48,418 nucleotides of DNA from Pseudaeromonas sp038247115 (GTDB taxonomy: Bacteria > Pseudomonadota > Gammaproteobacteria > Enterobacterales > Aeromonadaceae). The number at the start of each line of letters is the position of its first letter. The first letter of the stretch is position 1. A program made the position numbers and the translations under genes. The DNA lies in contig JBBRVG010000021.1 of the NCBI GenBank assembly GCA_038247115.1, positions 1 through 48,418 of the forward strand. Reading direction: 5' to 3'. Shown here in pieces: positions 15,859 through 24,758 of the stretch. The notes under the pieces were generated by a model that ran no database searches, was not told the origin of the DNA, and was given only the letters and a program-made list of their open reading frames with translations.

Positions 15859-17913
15859 ATGAGTGATATCAAGCAACAGATGGTGGACTTGATCCGTCAG
15901 CTGGCTCGCTATGAGCATGAATATTATGTCCTGGATGCACCATCGGTTCCGGATAGTGAATATGATCGGTTACTCCAGGAGCTCAAAGCGCTGGAGAACG
16001 AATATCCCGAGCTGATCGATGCTCGCTCGCCAACACAACGGGTTGGTGGTTCGCCTTCGACTGTCTTTACGGCCGTGCCCCACGCTCAGCCCATGTTGTC
16101 GCTGGACAATGTCTTCAATACAGAAGACTTACAGAGCTTTGGTCATCGCGTTCAGGAGCGTTTGAACATCTCGGATGACGTCGCATTTTGTTGTGAGCCC
16201 AAGCTGGATGGACTGGCGGTTAGTTTGTTGTATGAGCATGGCATCCTGATCCGTGCCGCCACACGCGGCGATGGCAATACCGGCGAAGATATTACCCATA
16301 ATGTGCGGACCATTCGCTGTATCCCGTTGCAACTGCAGGGGGATGCCTGGCCTGCTCGCCTGGAGGTGCGGGGGGAAGTCTTCATGCCCAAAGCCGGCTT
16401 TCAACGTTGGAATGAGCAGGCGCTGGCCCATGGCGATAAGGTATTTGCCAATCCGCGTAACGCGGCAGCGGGGAGTTTGCGGCAGCTTGATCCTCGCATT
16501 ACGGCTCAACGCCCCTTGGCCTTTTATGCCTATGGCATCGGAGTTGTGGAGGGTGTGGAGTTGCCAGCATCCCATTACGCTCGTCTGCAGTGGCTCAAAG
16601 TGCTTGGGTTACCGGTCAGTGACGATATTCAGCGGGTAACAGGAATTGCTGGCTGTTGTCAGTATCACGACAGCATCCTGAATCGTAGGGATAGCTTGCC
16701 GTTCGAGATTGATGGTGTGGTATTCAAGGTCGATAGCATAGAGCAGCAACAAGCCTTGGGTTTTGTCTCCCGTGCACCGCGTTGGGCGGTTGCGCATAAA
16801 TTCCCGGCCCAAGAAGAGCTGACATTCGTCAATGAAATCGAGTTTCAGGTGGGGCGGACAGGGGCTATCACTCCCGTGGCTCGCCTGGAGCCGGTATTCG
16901 TTGGTGGCGTGACTGTCTCGAATGCCACCTTGCATAATGCGGATGAGATGGAACGACTCGATATCCGGGTTGGCGATACCGTCATAGTGCGCCGCGCCGG
17001 AGATGTGATCCCGCAGATTGTCGGCGTGGTTCTGGAGCGCCGGGATCTTTCTCGGTGTGTGCCGGTTATTTTTCCAGACCGCTGTCCTGTCTGTGACTCC
17101 CAAGTTGAGCGGTTACCGGGTGAGGCGGTTGCCCGTTGCAGTGGCGGGTTATTCTGTGAGGCACAGCGAAAGGAAGCGTTGAAGCACTTTGCCTCCCGAA
17201 GAGCCATGGATATCGAAGGGCTGGGCGACAAGATTATCGAACAGTTGGTGGATCGCCATCTCGTCGAGACTCCGGCCGATCTGTTTGCGCTGGATGAATC
17301 GACGTTGGCGAGTCTGGAACGCATGGGAACTAAATCAGCGCAAAAGCTGCTTTTGGCCATCGATAAAGCCCGCATGACGACCTTGCCCCGTTTTTTGTTC
17401 GGTTTGGGGATCCGCGAGGTGGGCGAGTCGACCGCTTTGGCGCTCGCCAATCATTTCGGTGAGCTGCCGGCCATCGTAACCGCCAGCATTGAGGCCTTAC
17501 TACAGGTACCCGATGTGGGAGACATAGTCGCCAAGCATGTCTATTACTTCTTCCGCCAAGCCCATAACCTGGATGTTCTCGAACGGCTGCGGCAGCCTAG
17601 AGAGGAGGGGGGGGCCGGGATCCAGTGGCCGGAAATCCAGCGCCCGAGTGCCGAGGGGCTGCCGTTACAAGGCAAAACGCTCGTGCTGACCGGCACACTT
17701 CATCAGATGACACGAGATGAGGCGAAAGCCGCTTTGTTGGCCTTGGGGGCCAAGGTCGCAGGCTCCGTGTCAGCCAAGAGTAGTGCCGTGATTGCCGGTG
17801 AAGCCGCTGGCTCCAAATTAGCAAAGGCCGAACAGTTGGGTATTCCAGTTCTGGATGAATCAGCGTTGGTCGCTTTGCTAAACGATCCGCAGCATTTTGA
17901 TTGGCCGAGCTAA
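15859..17913 (+). CDS. ligA: NAD-dependent DNA ligase
   Basis: A 684-residue ligase that seals nicks using NAD+ in replication and repair. The adenylated lysine is K115 in CCEPKLDGLAV. The Ia domain with YxxxDAPSVPDSEYDRL lies at the N-terminus. The OB fold contains FQVGRTGAITPVARLEPV. The four-cysteine zinc finger starts CPVCDSQVERLPGEAVARC and ends at GGLFC. Helix-hairpin-helix repeats follow (about 455-580), then a C-terminal BRCT domain (about 605-684, GKTLVLTGTLHQMTRDEAK). A TTG at 15856 precedes the ATG at 15859; the ATG is preferred. E. coli LigA has 671 residues. Next to zipA, as in E. coli. Confidence 0.97.
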   Translation: MSDIKQQMVDLIRQLARYEHEYYVLDAPSVPDSEYDRLLQELKALENEYPELIDARSPTQRVGGSPSTVFTAVPHAQPMLSLDNVFNTEDLQSFGHRVQERLNISDDVAFCCEPKLDGLAVSLLYEHGILIRAATRGDGNTGEDITHNVRTIRCIPLQLQGDAWPARLEVRGEVFMPKAGFQRWNEQALAHGDKVFANPRNAAAGSLRQLDPRITAQRPLAFYAYGIGVVEGVELPASHYARLQWLKVLGLPVSDDIQRVTGIAGCCQYHDSILNRRDSLPFEIDGVVFKVDSIEQQQALGFVSRAPRWAVAHKFPAQEELTFVNEIEFQVGRTGAITPVARLEPVFVGGVTVSNATLHNADEMERLDIRVGDTVIVRRAGDVIPQIVGVVLERRDLSRCVPVIFPDRCPVCDSQVERLPGEAVARCSGGLFCEAQRKEALKHFASRRAMDIEGLGDKIIEQLVDRHLVETPADLFALDESTLASLERMGTKSAQKLLLAIDKARMTTLPRFLFGLGIREVGESTALALANHFGELPAIVTASIEALLQVPDVGDIVAKHVYYFFRQAHNLDVLERLRQPREEGGAGIQWPEIQRPSAEGLPLQGKTLVLTGTLHQMTRDEAKAALLALGAKVAGSVSAKSSAVIAGEAAGSKLAKAEQLGIPVLDESALVALLNDPQHFDWPS

Positions 17914-17934
17914 AAACAGTCGGTCTGCGCGATA

Positions 17935-17975
17935 AACAGAAGGCCCCGGTTGTAATACCGGGGCCTTCTGTTTTT
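17935..17975. terminator. Bidirectional terminator between ligA and mltD
   Basis: ACAGAAGGCCCCGGT (17936-17950) pairs with ACCGGGGCCTTCTGT (17957-17971), followed by a T run. The opposite strand also has a T-rich exit, serving mltD. Confidence 0.92.
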
Positions 17976-18015
17976 GTGGGTGCTTCGCCTTATCTTTGTG
18001 CGTAAGCCGCTTGGT

Positions 18016-19398
18016 TTAGCCCTTGATGATCAAGGTTTGACCCGGTTTGAGCTGGCTGCTATTCGATAAACGATTCAGACGTTTGAGCTCATCGATGGAG
18101 ACTTGAAACCGTTGTGCTATGGAGTAGAGCGAGTCTCCGCGCCGTACCTCATAATTTTTATGCGGTTTCTGCTGTGCATGCTTGGCTTGCAGCTTGATGG
18201 TTTGTCCAACCTTAAGCTGGTGGTGGGGGAGCTTATTCCAACTCAGCAACTGAGCTTTGGTGACCCCATGGGCCTTGCCGATACTCCACAGGCTATCACC
18301 GGACTTAACGGTATAGGTGGTTAATTGAGTCGCGCGTTGACCGTTGCCCTTGCTCCGGCGTTGAGCGGCCAACTGGACGCGCTCTTCTTCGCCTGGCAGA
18401 ACGAACTGTTCACCAGGTTTCAGGCGTCGTCCGGAAGGCAATTCGGCCAGCGCCAATTCCAGCTCTCGAGCATCTTTTTTCGGTACCAACAAGTGGTGAG
18501 GACCGCGGCTGGGTGTCGAGCCACGCAGGTAGCCAGGATTGAGTGCTTTGACTTCCTGTAGGGATAGACCGGCCATCTCCGCGACGACTGAGAGAGAAAC
18601 CTGACCACCGGCATCAATTTGTTGCCATTGTTGCTTATTCGGATGGCTAGGCAGTTTCACCCCATAACGATCTGCATTTTTAATGATATCGGCCAGCGCT
18701 AGCAAGCGAGGTACATATTCGGTGGTTTGGCGTGGTAGATCCAGTGACCAGAAATCACCGCTCTTACCTGCGCGCAGACTTCTGTCCACTGCTTTTTGAA
18801 TGCGCCCTTCGCCAGCGTTATAGGCGGCGATGGCATGGAACCAGTCACCATTGAAGTCATCGTGCAATTTTTGCAGATAGTCCAGCGCCGCATGGGTGGA
18901 GGCCTGAATATCACGGCGCCCGTCGTACCAGTAATCCTGTTTCAGGCCATAGCGTTGACCAGTCCCGGAGGTGAACTGCCATAGACCCACTGCATTGCTC
19001 GGTGAGCGTGCATTGGGATTGTATGCACTCTCGACCACGGGCAACAGCACCAATTCCATCGGCATATCGCGCTTTTCGATTTCTTTGGCGACCAGGTACA
19101 GGTAGGGGGCGGCTCTTTGGGTGACGGTGTTTAGATATTTGGGATGCTTGAGATACCAGTCGCGGTAGCCGATGACTTCGGCTCGGTTGGGGATTTCCAT
19201 CTTCATTTCGTTACTGGCGTGTCGCCAAATGGAGATCCGGGGTTGTTGCTCTTCCGATCGATCAAGCGCTGAGTGCGCTTTGCTTGCTGTTTGGGCAGTC
19301 AGCTGATCATCAGTTACTGCGTCATTACGGGTAGGTAATGTCTGGCAGCCCGTGAGCAACAAAGTGGCCACTACAGCCAGTCGTAGCTTCATGTTCAT
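18016..19398 (-). CDS. mltD: Membrane-bound lytic murein transglycosylase D
   Basis: A 460-residue lipoprotein that cleaves glycan strands of peptidoglycan, forming 1,6-anhydro ends. The lipobox LLTGC puts the lipidated cysteine at C18. The SLT catalytic domain (about 95-260) has the catalytic glutamate E123 in LLPVVESAYNPNARSPSNAVG followed by GLWQF. Two clear LysM repeats sit at the C-terminus (YTVKSGDSLWSIGKAHGV; YEVRRGDSLYSIAQRFQV). A degenerate LysM-like stretch precedes them (VVAEMAGLSLQEVKALNP). Two adjacent Met codons are possible starts. Downstream of gloB on the same strand, as in E. coli. Confidence 0.95.
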   Translation of the reverse strand: MNMKLRLAVVATLLLTGCQTLPTRNDAVTDDQLTAQTASKAHSALDRSEEQQPRISIWRHASNEMKMEIPNRAEVIGYRDWYLKHPKYLNTVTQRAAPYLYLVAKEIEKRDMPMELVLLPVVESAYNPNARSPSNAVGLWQFTSGTGQRYGLKQDYWYDGRRDIQASTHAALDYLQKLHDDFNGDWFHAIAAYNAGEGRIQKAVDRSLRAGKSGDFWSLDLPRQTTEYVPRLLALADIIKNADRYGVKLPSHPNKQQWQQIDAGGQVSLSVVAEMAGLSLQEVKALNPGYLRGSTPSRGPHHLLVPKKDARELELALAELPSGRRLKPGEQFVLPGEEERVQLAAQRRSKGNGQRATQLTTYTVKSGDSLWSIGKAHGVTKAQLLSWNKLPHHQLKVGQTIKLQAKHAQQKPHKNYEVRRGDSLYSIAQRFQVSIDELKRLNRLSNSSQLKPGQTLIIKG

Positions 19399-19495
19399 CC
19401 AGTTTTCATCCTCTCAGTCAGTCGCTGATGGTAAGTGTGATCGGAAACCAGATCAACCAATGCAAGCTTTATGCTCAATTTGTGAACTGAATTGG

Positions 19496-20266
19496 TCAAA
19501 GATTATTCTTTTTTTCTCTCAAAATGGCAAAGACATGGATCTCATTTTTGCATTCGCAATAAGCATTTTGTTCTGCCCAGTGCCGTACACTGGCCATCTG
19601 GGTTCGGAGAAACACATTACTGGCAAGTTCAGTTGCCAAGTCACTGGGGAGGCTTGGTACGCCTTGACGGCGTAGTTTGCTCACCGCCCGGATACGTTCG
19701 GCTAGCAATGGGTTCTCGGGTTCGACGCGTTGACAAAAAGCCAGATTGCTTTGTGTGTACTCATGGGCTGCATAAATTTTGGTATCCGGCGGCAGTTGTT
19801 TGAGTCGTTGCAGTGAGTCATACATTTGCTCTGCGGTACCATCGAGCAAACGACCGCATCCGCCAGCAAACAACACATCCCCGCAGAACAAGGCACCATG
19901 GCCGTAGTAGACGATGTGCTCACGGGTATGGCCAGGTAATGCCATGATTTCAAAGCTTATATCGAGCGTATCCAGAAAAATGCGTTGGCCGTCGTGTAAC
20001 GGCTGCTGGGTTGGTAATGTGGGATGATCGAGTGCAGGTCCATAGCAAATCGCGTTGGGATAGTGTGCCAGCAGCTGTGGGACGCCATCGATATGGTCAT
20101 GATGATGGTGCGTGAGCAAGATAGCATCCAGCGTCAGACCCAAGGTGTTCAAGCGCTCCAGCACGGGTTCTGCATTTCCGGGATCAACGACGACAGCGTG
20201 CAGCCCTTTCTTGAGCAACCAGATATAGTTATCCTGCCGAGCCGGGATGGTGACGATCTGTAACAT
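19496..20266 (-). CDS. gloB: Hydroxyacylglutathione hydrolase (glyoxalase II)
   Basis: A 256-residue metallo-beta-lactamase-fold enzyme that hydrolyses S-lactoylglutathione, the second step of methylglyoxal detoxification. The dinuclear metal site is visible: THHHHDHIDG, PGHTREHI, FCGDVLFAGGCGR and AAHEYTQSN. The frame stays open upstream to 20461, but the ATG at 20266 has AAAGGAAC close by and gives the family start MLQIVTIPARQDNYIW. The upstream extension looks non-coding and overlaps yafS. Divergent from yafS and upstream of mltD, as in E. coli. Confidence 0.94.
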   Translation of the reverse strand: MLQIVTIPARQDNYIWLLKKGLHAVVVDPGNAEPVLERLNTLGLTLDAILLTHHHHDHIDGVPQLLAHYPNAICYGPALDHPTLPTQQPLHDGQRIFLDTLDISFEIMALPGHTREHIVYYGHGALFCGDVLFAGGCGRLLDGTAEQMYDSLQRLKQLPPDTKIYAAHEYTQSNLAFCQRVEPENPLLAERIRAVSKLRRQGVPSLPSDLATELASNVFLRTQMASVRHWAEQNAYCECKNEIHVFAILREKKNNL

Positions 20267-20346
20267 GGATAGTTCCTTTTGCTTGTCCGGATGCTCATTG
20301 ATACGGTGAACTTTCACCGTGCGCAATACTTTCTGTAGGAGTGGGT

Positions 20347-21063
20347 GTGAAGCCAGCATTGACGCAACGCCAGATTGTTCCGCCAGAATTATGGGATGAA
20401 CTCCCCATGGGCGAGTGGTTGGCCGCCGAGATCCAGGAGCGGCTGGATCTTTGGTGTCCACTCCTGTTTGGTTATCATTTGCTCAAACTTGGTGCATTGA
20501 GCAGCCACTTATCGTGCAGCCGTTCTGCGATCCGGCATCAGGTTTCCCTTGGATTGGAGGGAGCCGGACTGGGAGTGTTGGGCGATGTGGCAGAACTACC
20601 GATCCGTGACGCAGTGATTGATGCTTGTTTGTTAGCGCAGACGCTGGATTACACGAATGACCCGCATCAAGTGCTGCGCGAAGTGGAACGCGTGCTGACG
20701 GCGGATGGCTGGTTGATTTTGAGCGGATTTAATCCTCACAGTCTGGTTGGACTCGGTCGGCTATTGCCGTTCATGCGACGCCAGCATCCTTGGCATGCCC
20801 GTATGTTTTCACCCGAGCGGATCCGGGATTGGCTGGAGTTATTGGGATTTGAACTGGTGCATTACGAAGCTTTCGGTTTTAGCAGTCTCTCGTCTGGCAG
20901 CAAGATCCATTGGTGGCGCGAGAATCTGGGGCGTGATTATTGTGGCTACTTTGCTTCGGTGTACATGCTGGCGGCACGTAAAAGAACCATTCCCCTGACT
21001 CTCGAGCCCGAGCGGCGCTGGGCGCGTAAACCGCTGATAGTACCGGGCATGGCCCGGGTTTAG
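20347..21063 (+). CDS. yafS: Predicted SAM-dependent methyltransferase YafS
   Basis: A 238-residue protein resembling E. coli YafS. It has methyltransferase-11-like segments: LGDVAELPIRDAVIDACLLAQTLDYTNDPHQVLREVERVL at about 75-115, then GWLILSGFNPHSLVGL. The usual N-terminal glycine-rich SAM motif I is not evident, as in YafS. Activity and substrate are unknown. The GTG at 20347 is chosen because TAGGAG lies 5 bases upstream and VKPALTQRQIV mirrors the YafS start MKPARVP. A GTG at 20341 would abut the ribosome site. It lies between gloB and rnhA, the same order as E. coli. Confidence 0.82.
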   Translation: MKPALTQRQIVPPELWDELPMGEWLAAEIQERLDLWCPLLFGYHLLKLGALSSHLSCSRSAIRHQVSLGLEGAGLGVLGDVAELPIRDAVIDACLLAQTLDYTNDPHQVLREVERVLTADGWLILSGFNPHSLVGLGRLLPFMRRQHPWHARMFSPERIRDWLELLGFELVHYEAFGFSSLSSGSKIHWWRENLGRDYCGYFASVYMLAARKRTIPLTLEPERRWARKPLIVPGMARV

Positions 21064-21094
21064 TCAGCCTTGCGGCCGACATAGCGAATGCGCC

Positions 21095-21559
21095 TTAGGG
21101 TTGATAACCCGTATCTTCCAACAGATCGCTACTCATGGCCGCATCTCGAGCCAAGACATCACAGCGCTCGTTTTCATCATGCCCCGAATGGCCTTTTACC
21201 CAGTGCCAATCCACCTGATGCCGTTGCACTTCGGTGTCGAGCAGTTTCCATAGGTCGACATTTTTCACCGGCTCCTTGCTGGCAGTTAGCCAGCCGCGCC
21301 GTTTCCAGTTCTGGATCCATTGGGTAATACCCTGCTTGACGTATTGGCTGTCTGTGGTGAGCCGCACCCTGCAGGGCTCTTGCAATGACTGTAACCCAGC
21401 AATGGCGGCCATCATTTCCATGCGATTATTGGTGGTCAAACGGTAGCCTTGGGACAGCTCCTTCCGGTGTTCTTTATAAACGAGAATAGCGCCGTAACCA
21501 CCCGGGCCCGGGTTGCCGAGGCATGAGCCGTCGGTAAAGAGAGAGATCTGCTTTAACAT
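21095..21559 (-). CDS. rnhA: Ribonuclease HI
   Basis: A 154-residue enzyme that degrades the RNA strand of RNA-DNA hybrids, removing primers and R-loops. All catalytic residues are at E. coli positions: D10 (FTDGSCLGNPGPGGYG), E48 (NNRMEMMAA), D70 (TTDSQYV) and D134 (ENERCDVLAR). H124 is also present (VKGHSGHDENE). The frame continues upstream into dnaQ, but the ATG at 21559 gives the family start MLKQISLFTDGSC. It is divergent from dnaQ with only 49 bases between the starts. This is the tight arrangement of back-to-back promoters known from E. coli. Confidence 0.97.
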   Translation of the reverse strand: MLKQISLFTDGSCLGNPGPGGYGAILVYKEHRKELSQGYRLTTNNRMEMMAAIAGLQSLQEPCRVRLTTDSQYVKQGITQWIQNWKRRGWLTASKEPVKNVDLWKLLDTEVQRHQVDWHWVKGHSGHDENERCDVLARDAAMSSDLLEDTGYQP

Positions 21560-21608
21560 TAGAAAGTGCGGTAACATGGGGTTTTGCGCAGTGTGACATA
21601 AAAGGCTT

Positions 21609-22346
21609 ATGAACCCAATCCAATCCATGCGCCAGGTAATTCTGGATACCGAAACCACGGGGATGAATCTCAGTGGTGGTCCGCATTACTTGGGCCACCG
21701 CATCATCGAAATCGGCTGTGTGGAAGTGATCAATCGTCGTCTGACTGGACGTCATTTTCACGTTTATATCAAACCAGACAGGATCGTGGACGAAGAGGCT
21801 ATCCGGGTTCACGGCATCACAGATGCATTTTTGATGGATAAACCGCCGTTCGGTGCCATTGTCGATGAATTTATTGAATTCATCCGTGGTGCTGAGTTGG
21901 TGATCCACAATGCCCCCTTCGACGTTGGCTTCATGGATTATGAATTCGACAAACTGGGGTTAGGGCTCAAGACCCGAGAGATGTGCGGTGTTGCCGATAC
22001 GCTGGTCATGGCGCGGCGCTTATTCCCCGGTAAGCGCAATAGTCTGGATGCACTCTGTTCGCGCTATGGTATCGACAATAGCCATAGAACCTTGCACGGC
22101 GCATTATTGGATGCCGAGATCCTGGCGGATGTCTATCTGCTGATGACGGGCGGACAAACCCGCCTGGATTTAAGCGCCGGTGAGACCTCCTCTTCTCAGC
22201 GCGAGCAGAATACCGAACCTCAGCGCCTCGAGCGTCTTGCCGGCGCCCTGCGGGTGATATCGGCTTCGGCGGATGAGTTAGTGTTGCATGAGGGGCGGCT
22301 GGATCTGGTGAACAAGAAGGGTGGTCGCTGTTTGTGGCGGGAGTGA
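21609..22346 (+). CDS. dnaQ: DNA polymerase III epsilon subunit (3'-5' proofreading exonuclease)
   Basis: A 245-residue DEDDh exonuclease of the polymerase III core. Catalytic residues are visible: D13 and E15 in ILDTETTGMN, D105 in HNAPFDVGFMD, and H163 and D168 in TLHGALLDAEI. A flexible Gln/Ser-rich linker follows at about 185-205. The C-terminal segment ends LDLVNKKGGRCLW, close to the E. coli polymerase-binding tail. AAAGG lies upstream of the ATG. It is followed by a strong terminator. Confidence 0.97.
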   Translation: MNPIQSMRQVILDTETTGMNLSGGPHYLGHRIIEIGCVEVINRRLTGRHFHVYIKPDRIVDEEAIRVHGITDAFLMDKPPFGAIVDEFIEFIRGAELVIHNAPFDVGFMDYEFDKLGLGLKTREMCGVADTLVMARRLFPGKRNSLDALCSRYGIDNSHRTLHGALLDAEILADVYLLMTGGQTRLDLSAGETSSSQREQNTEPQRLERLAGALRVISASADELVLHEGRLDLVNKKGGRCLWRE

Positions 22347-22391
22347 GGATGCAGGCATACATGCCTTCACTGTCCAATTCTTGAGACCAAT

Positions 22392-22420
22392 AAAAAAAGG
22401 AACCGTACGGTTCCTTTTTT
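22392..22420. terminator. Bidirectional terminator between dnaQ and the HD-GYP gene
   Basis: AAAAAAGGAACC and GGTTCCTTTTTT flank the loop GTAC: a near-perfect palindrome with A and T runs on both sides. Confidence 0.93.
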
Positions 22421-22434
22421 ATTAGCTCGTTCAG

Positions 22435-23946
22435 TTATTCATGCCCTTGAAACTCATCGCGATAGGTATCCCGGATCGCCAGGAAATCATCCAGATTGGC
22501 CAGCATGAGTTCGACCAGTTCCGGATCGAAATGACGGCCTTTCTCTTCCTGAATCAATATCAGGATCTTATCCAGTGGCCAAGCGCGCTTGTAGCAACGA
22601 TCCGAGCCCAGTGCATCAAACATATCGACTAATGCCGTAATGCGTCCTTCCAGAGGAATGGTGTGACCCATCAGACCCTGCGGGTAGCCGGAACCATCCC
22701 ACTTCTCATGGTGATTGAGGGCAATCTGCGAGGCAACCTGAAACAACTCGATATCGGAACCACTGAGCATGTCGTAACCGATCTGGGCATGGGTTTTCAT
22801 GATTTCCCATTCGTTGGCGTCGAGCTTTCCTGGCTTGTGCAGTATGGCATCCGGGATACCGATCTTGCCGATATCATGCAGCGGTGAAGCGCGTTTGAGT
22901 AACTCTGTTTTTTCTTCGGGGAATCCCAGCAGGCGGGCAAACAGTTCGCAATATAGGGCTACCCGTTTGACATGCAGGCCGGATTCTTTGGAACGCGTCT
23001 CGACAATTTCACCGATCCGGTAAATGATTTCGCGCTGATTGTCGGCCAGCAATTCGTTAAGACGAATATTTTCGAGGGCTATGATGATGTTTTCAGTGAA
23101 CAGATTGAGTAGATAGGTATCCATCTGGCTCAATGGCCGTGTGCCTTCGATATGAAAAATCAGACTGTGCCGCGGATTTTTGCAATAGATAACCAACTCA
23201 TTATCACGGAATACGCTCTGCTTACTGGCCAGCGCCTGCTGGATCACGTTCGAATTCCGATAATGGGTCTGGTTTTCTTCATCCAGAATCGGCTCCATGT
23301 CCGCATTCCGAATTTCGTAAGCATTTTGTTTCAGCTGAAACAGGCTGGTTTCTTCTAGAGCCAGCAGGGCACTGAGTTGATCCAAGGTCCCTTCGGCAAA
23401 TTGCTTGAGAGCTCGTTTTTCAAAAATGCCTTTAGAGGCCGCAATGACTTTTTCCAGTCCCTTGCGGTTATGTTCCAGGGTACAGATATCACGGTAAGAG
23501 CGCAGGCTGGCACGGATCAGGGTCCGTAGTTTTTGCGAGGTCAGTTCGGTCTTGTCTTTATAATCATTAATATCAAAGTTAGCGACCACATCATCTTCTG
23601 GTGCCTGACCGGGCTGACCGGTGCGCAGGACGATGCGCACCTGCTGGTTATGCAGTTCGGTTCTGACGTAACGCACGACATCGAGCCCGGCGCTGTCGGT
23701 TTCCATCACCACGTCTAACAGGATCAGCGCTATGTCCGGCTCGTTGGCCATGACGGATCTGGCTTCAGTGCCGGTATAGGCATGGAGAAATTCAATCGGT
23801 TTATTATCAAATAGAAACTGGGCCAAGGTCATCTTGGTGATGCGGTGTACCTCTGGCTCATCATCGACGATCAGTACTTTCCAGCCCTGTTTGACGTGCA
23901 CGGACTCGGCTTTTTCATCATCAATAATCAGGATTTCATCATCCAT
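22435..23946 (-). CDS. Response regulator with DUF3369 and HD-GYP domain, predicted c-di-GMP phosphodiesterase
   Basis: A 503-residue three-part protein. The receiver domain (about 21-145) has the acidic pair D28/D29 (VLIVDDEPE) and the phospho-acceptor D78 (LILLDVVMETDSAG). Residues about 160-310 match the DUF3369 sensor-like region usual in this architecture. The HD-GYP domain (about 308-500) has HDIGKIGIPD (H357, D358), HHEKWDGSGYP (H412, GYP 420-422) and DMFDAL, all needed for c-di-GMP hydrolysis. Residues 4-10 (EILIIDDEK) echo the receiver's own first strand, VLIVDDEP. The ATG at 23946 has AGGACA upstream; an upstream ATG adds 15 unlikely residues. No sensor kinase is adjacent, so its signal is unknown. 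Confidence 0.9.
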   Translation of the reverse strand: MDDEILIIDDEKAESVHVKQGWKVLIVDDEPEVHRITKMTLAQFLFDNKPIEFLHAYTGTEARSVMANEPDIALILLDVVMETDSAGLDVVRYVRTELHNQQVRIVLRTGQPGQAPEDDVVANFDINDYKDKTELTSQKLRTLIRASLRSYRDICTLEHNRKGLEKVIAASKGIFEKRALKQFAEGTLDQLSALLALEETSLFQLKQNAYEIRNADMEPILDEENQTHYRNSNVIQQALASKQSVFRDNELVIYCKNPRHSLIFHIEGTRPLSQMDTYLLNLFTENIIIALENIRLNELLADNQREIIYRIGEIVETRSKESGLHVKRVALYCELFARLLGFPEEKTELLKRASPLHDIGKIGIPDAILHKPGKLDANEWEIMKTHAQIGYDMLSGSDIELFQVASQIALNHHEKWDGSGYPQGLMGHTIPLEGRITALVDMFDALGSDRCYKRAWPLDKILILIQEEKGRHFDPELVELMLANLDDFLAIRDTYRDEFQGHE

Positions 23947-24146
23947 TGGTACTGTCCTGGTTAGCGTACGGCTACATGGCACTCTAATCATATTAAAAGA
24001 TTTTAATAAAAAAAGACGCCGATTATTTCTTTACCATTCACAAGATTACAAGATTGGGAATTCGTTATGGGTACATGGCTTGGCGCTGACGTCTTTGCCA
24101 ACCTGTGTCAGAATAAAAACCTATTGCCAATCGCCTGGGGAAAGAG

Positions 24147-24731
24147 ATGTATCAAGAGTTGATCCGGAGTGAGTTGAATGAAGCGGCCAAGGTGCTGCAA
24201 GAGTTCATCAACGAACCACAGAATTTGTTGAATATCGAGTCTGCTGCTCGTTTGATCGCAGACTCTTTCCGCCAACAGGGTAAGGTGTTGTCCTGTGGCA
24301 ATGGTGGTTCGCACTGTGATGCCATGCACTTCGCCGAGGAGTTGACGGGGCGTTATCGCGAAAATCGGCCAGGCTATGCGGGCATCGCCATCTCGGATCC
24401 CAGCCATCTGTCCTGTGTTTCTAATGATTTTGGCTATGAGTTTGTGTTCTCCCGTTATGTGGAAGCGGTGGGGCGGGAAGGTGATGTACTGCTGGGCATT
24501 TCCACGAGCGGAAACTCTGGCAATATCTTGCGCGCCATTGAAGCGGCCAAGAGCAAGGGTATCAAGACCATAGCCCTAACCGGTAAGGATGGTGGCAAAA
24601 TGGCAGGTCTGGCGGATGTGGAAATCCGGGTGCCGCATTTTGGCTATGCCGATCGAATTCAGGAGGTGCATATCAAAATCATCCATCTGCTGATCCAGTT
24701 GATCGAAAAAGAGATGGCCAGTCAACCCTGA
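24147..24731 (+). CDS. gmhA: Sedoheptulose 7-phosphate isomerase
   Basis: A 194-residue SIS-domain isomerase that makes D-glycero-D-manno-heptose 7-phosphate, the first step of ADP-heptose synthesis for lipopolysaccharide core. It matches E. coli GmhA/LpcA (192). Conserved segments include CGNGGSHCDAMHFAEELTGRYRENRPG and ISTSGNSGNILRAIEAAK. The C-terminal histidine-rich zinc region is IQEVHIKIIHLLIQ. GGGGAAAGAG precedes the ATG. The gene is 27 bases upstream of yafJ in the same direction, as in E. coli. Confidence 0.96.
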   Translation: MYQELIRSELNEAAKVLQEFINEPQNLLNIESAARLIADSFRQQGKVLSCGNGGSHCDAMHFAEELTGRYRENRPGYAGIAISDPSHLSCVSNDFGYEFVFSRYVEAVGREGDVLLGISTSGNSGNILRAIEAAKSKGIKTIALTGKDGGKMAGLADVEIRVPHFGYADRIQEVHIKIIHLLIQLIEKEMASQP

Positions 24732-24758
24732 TGCCGGTGGCAAGGGTGGGGAGTAACT

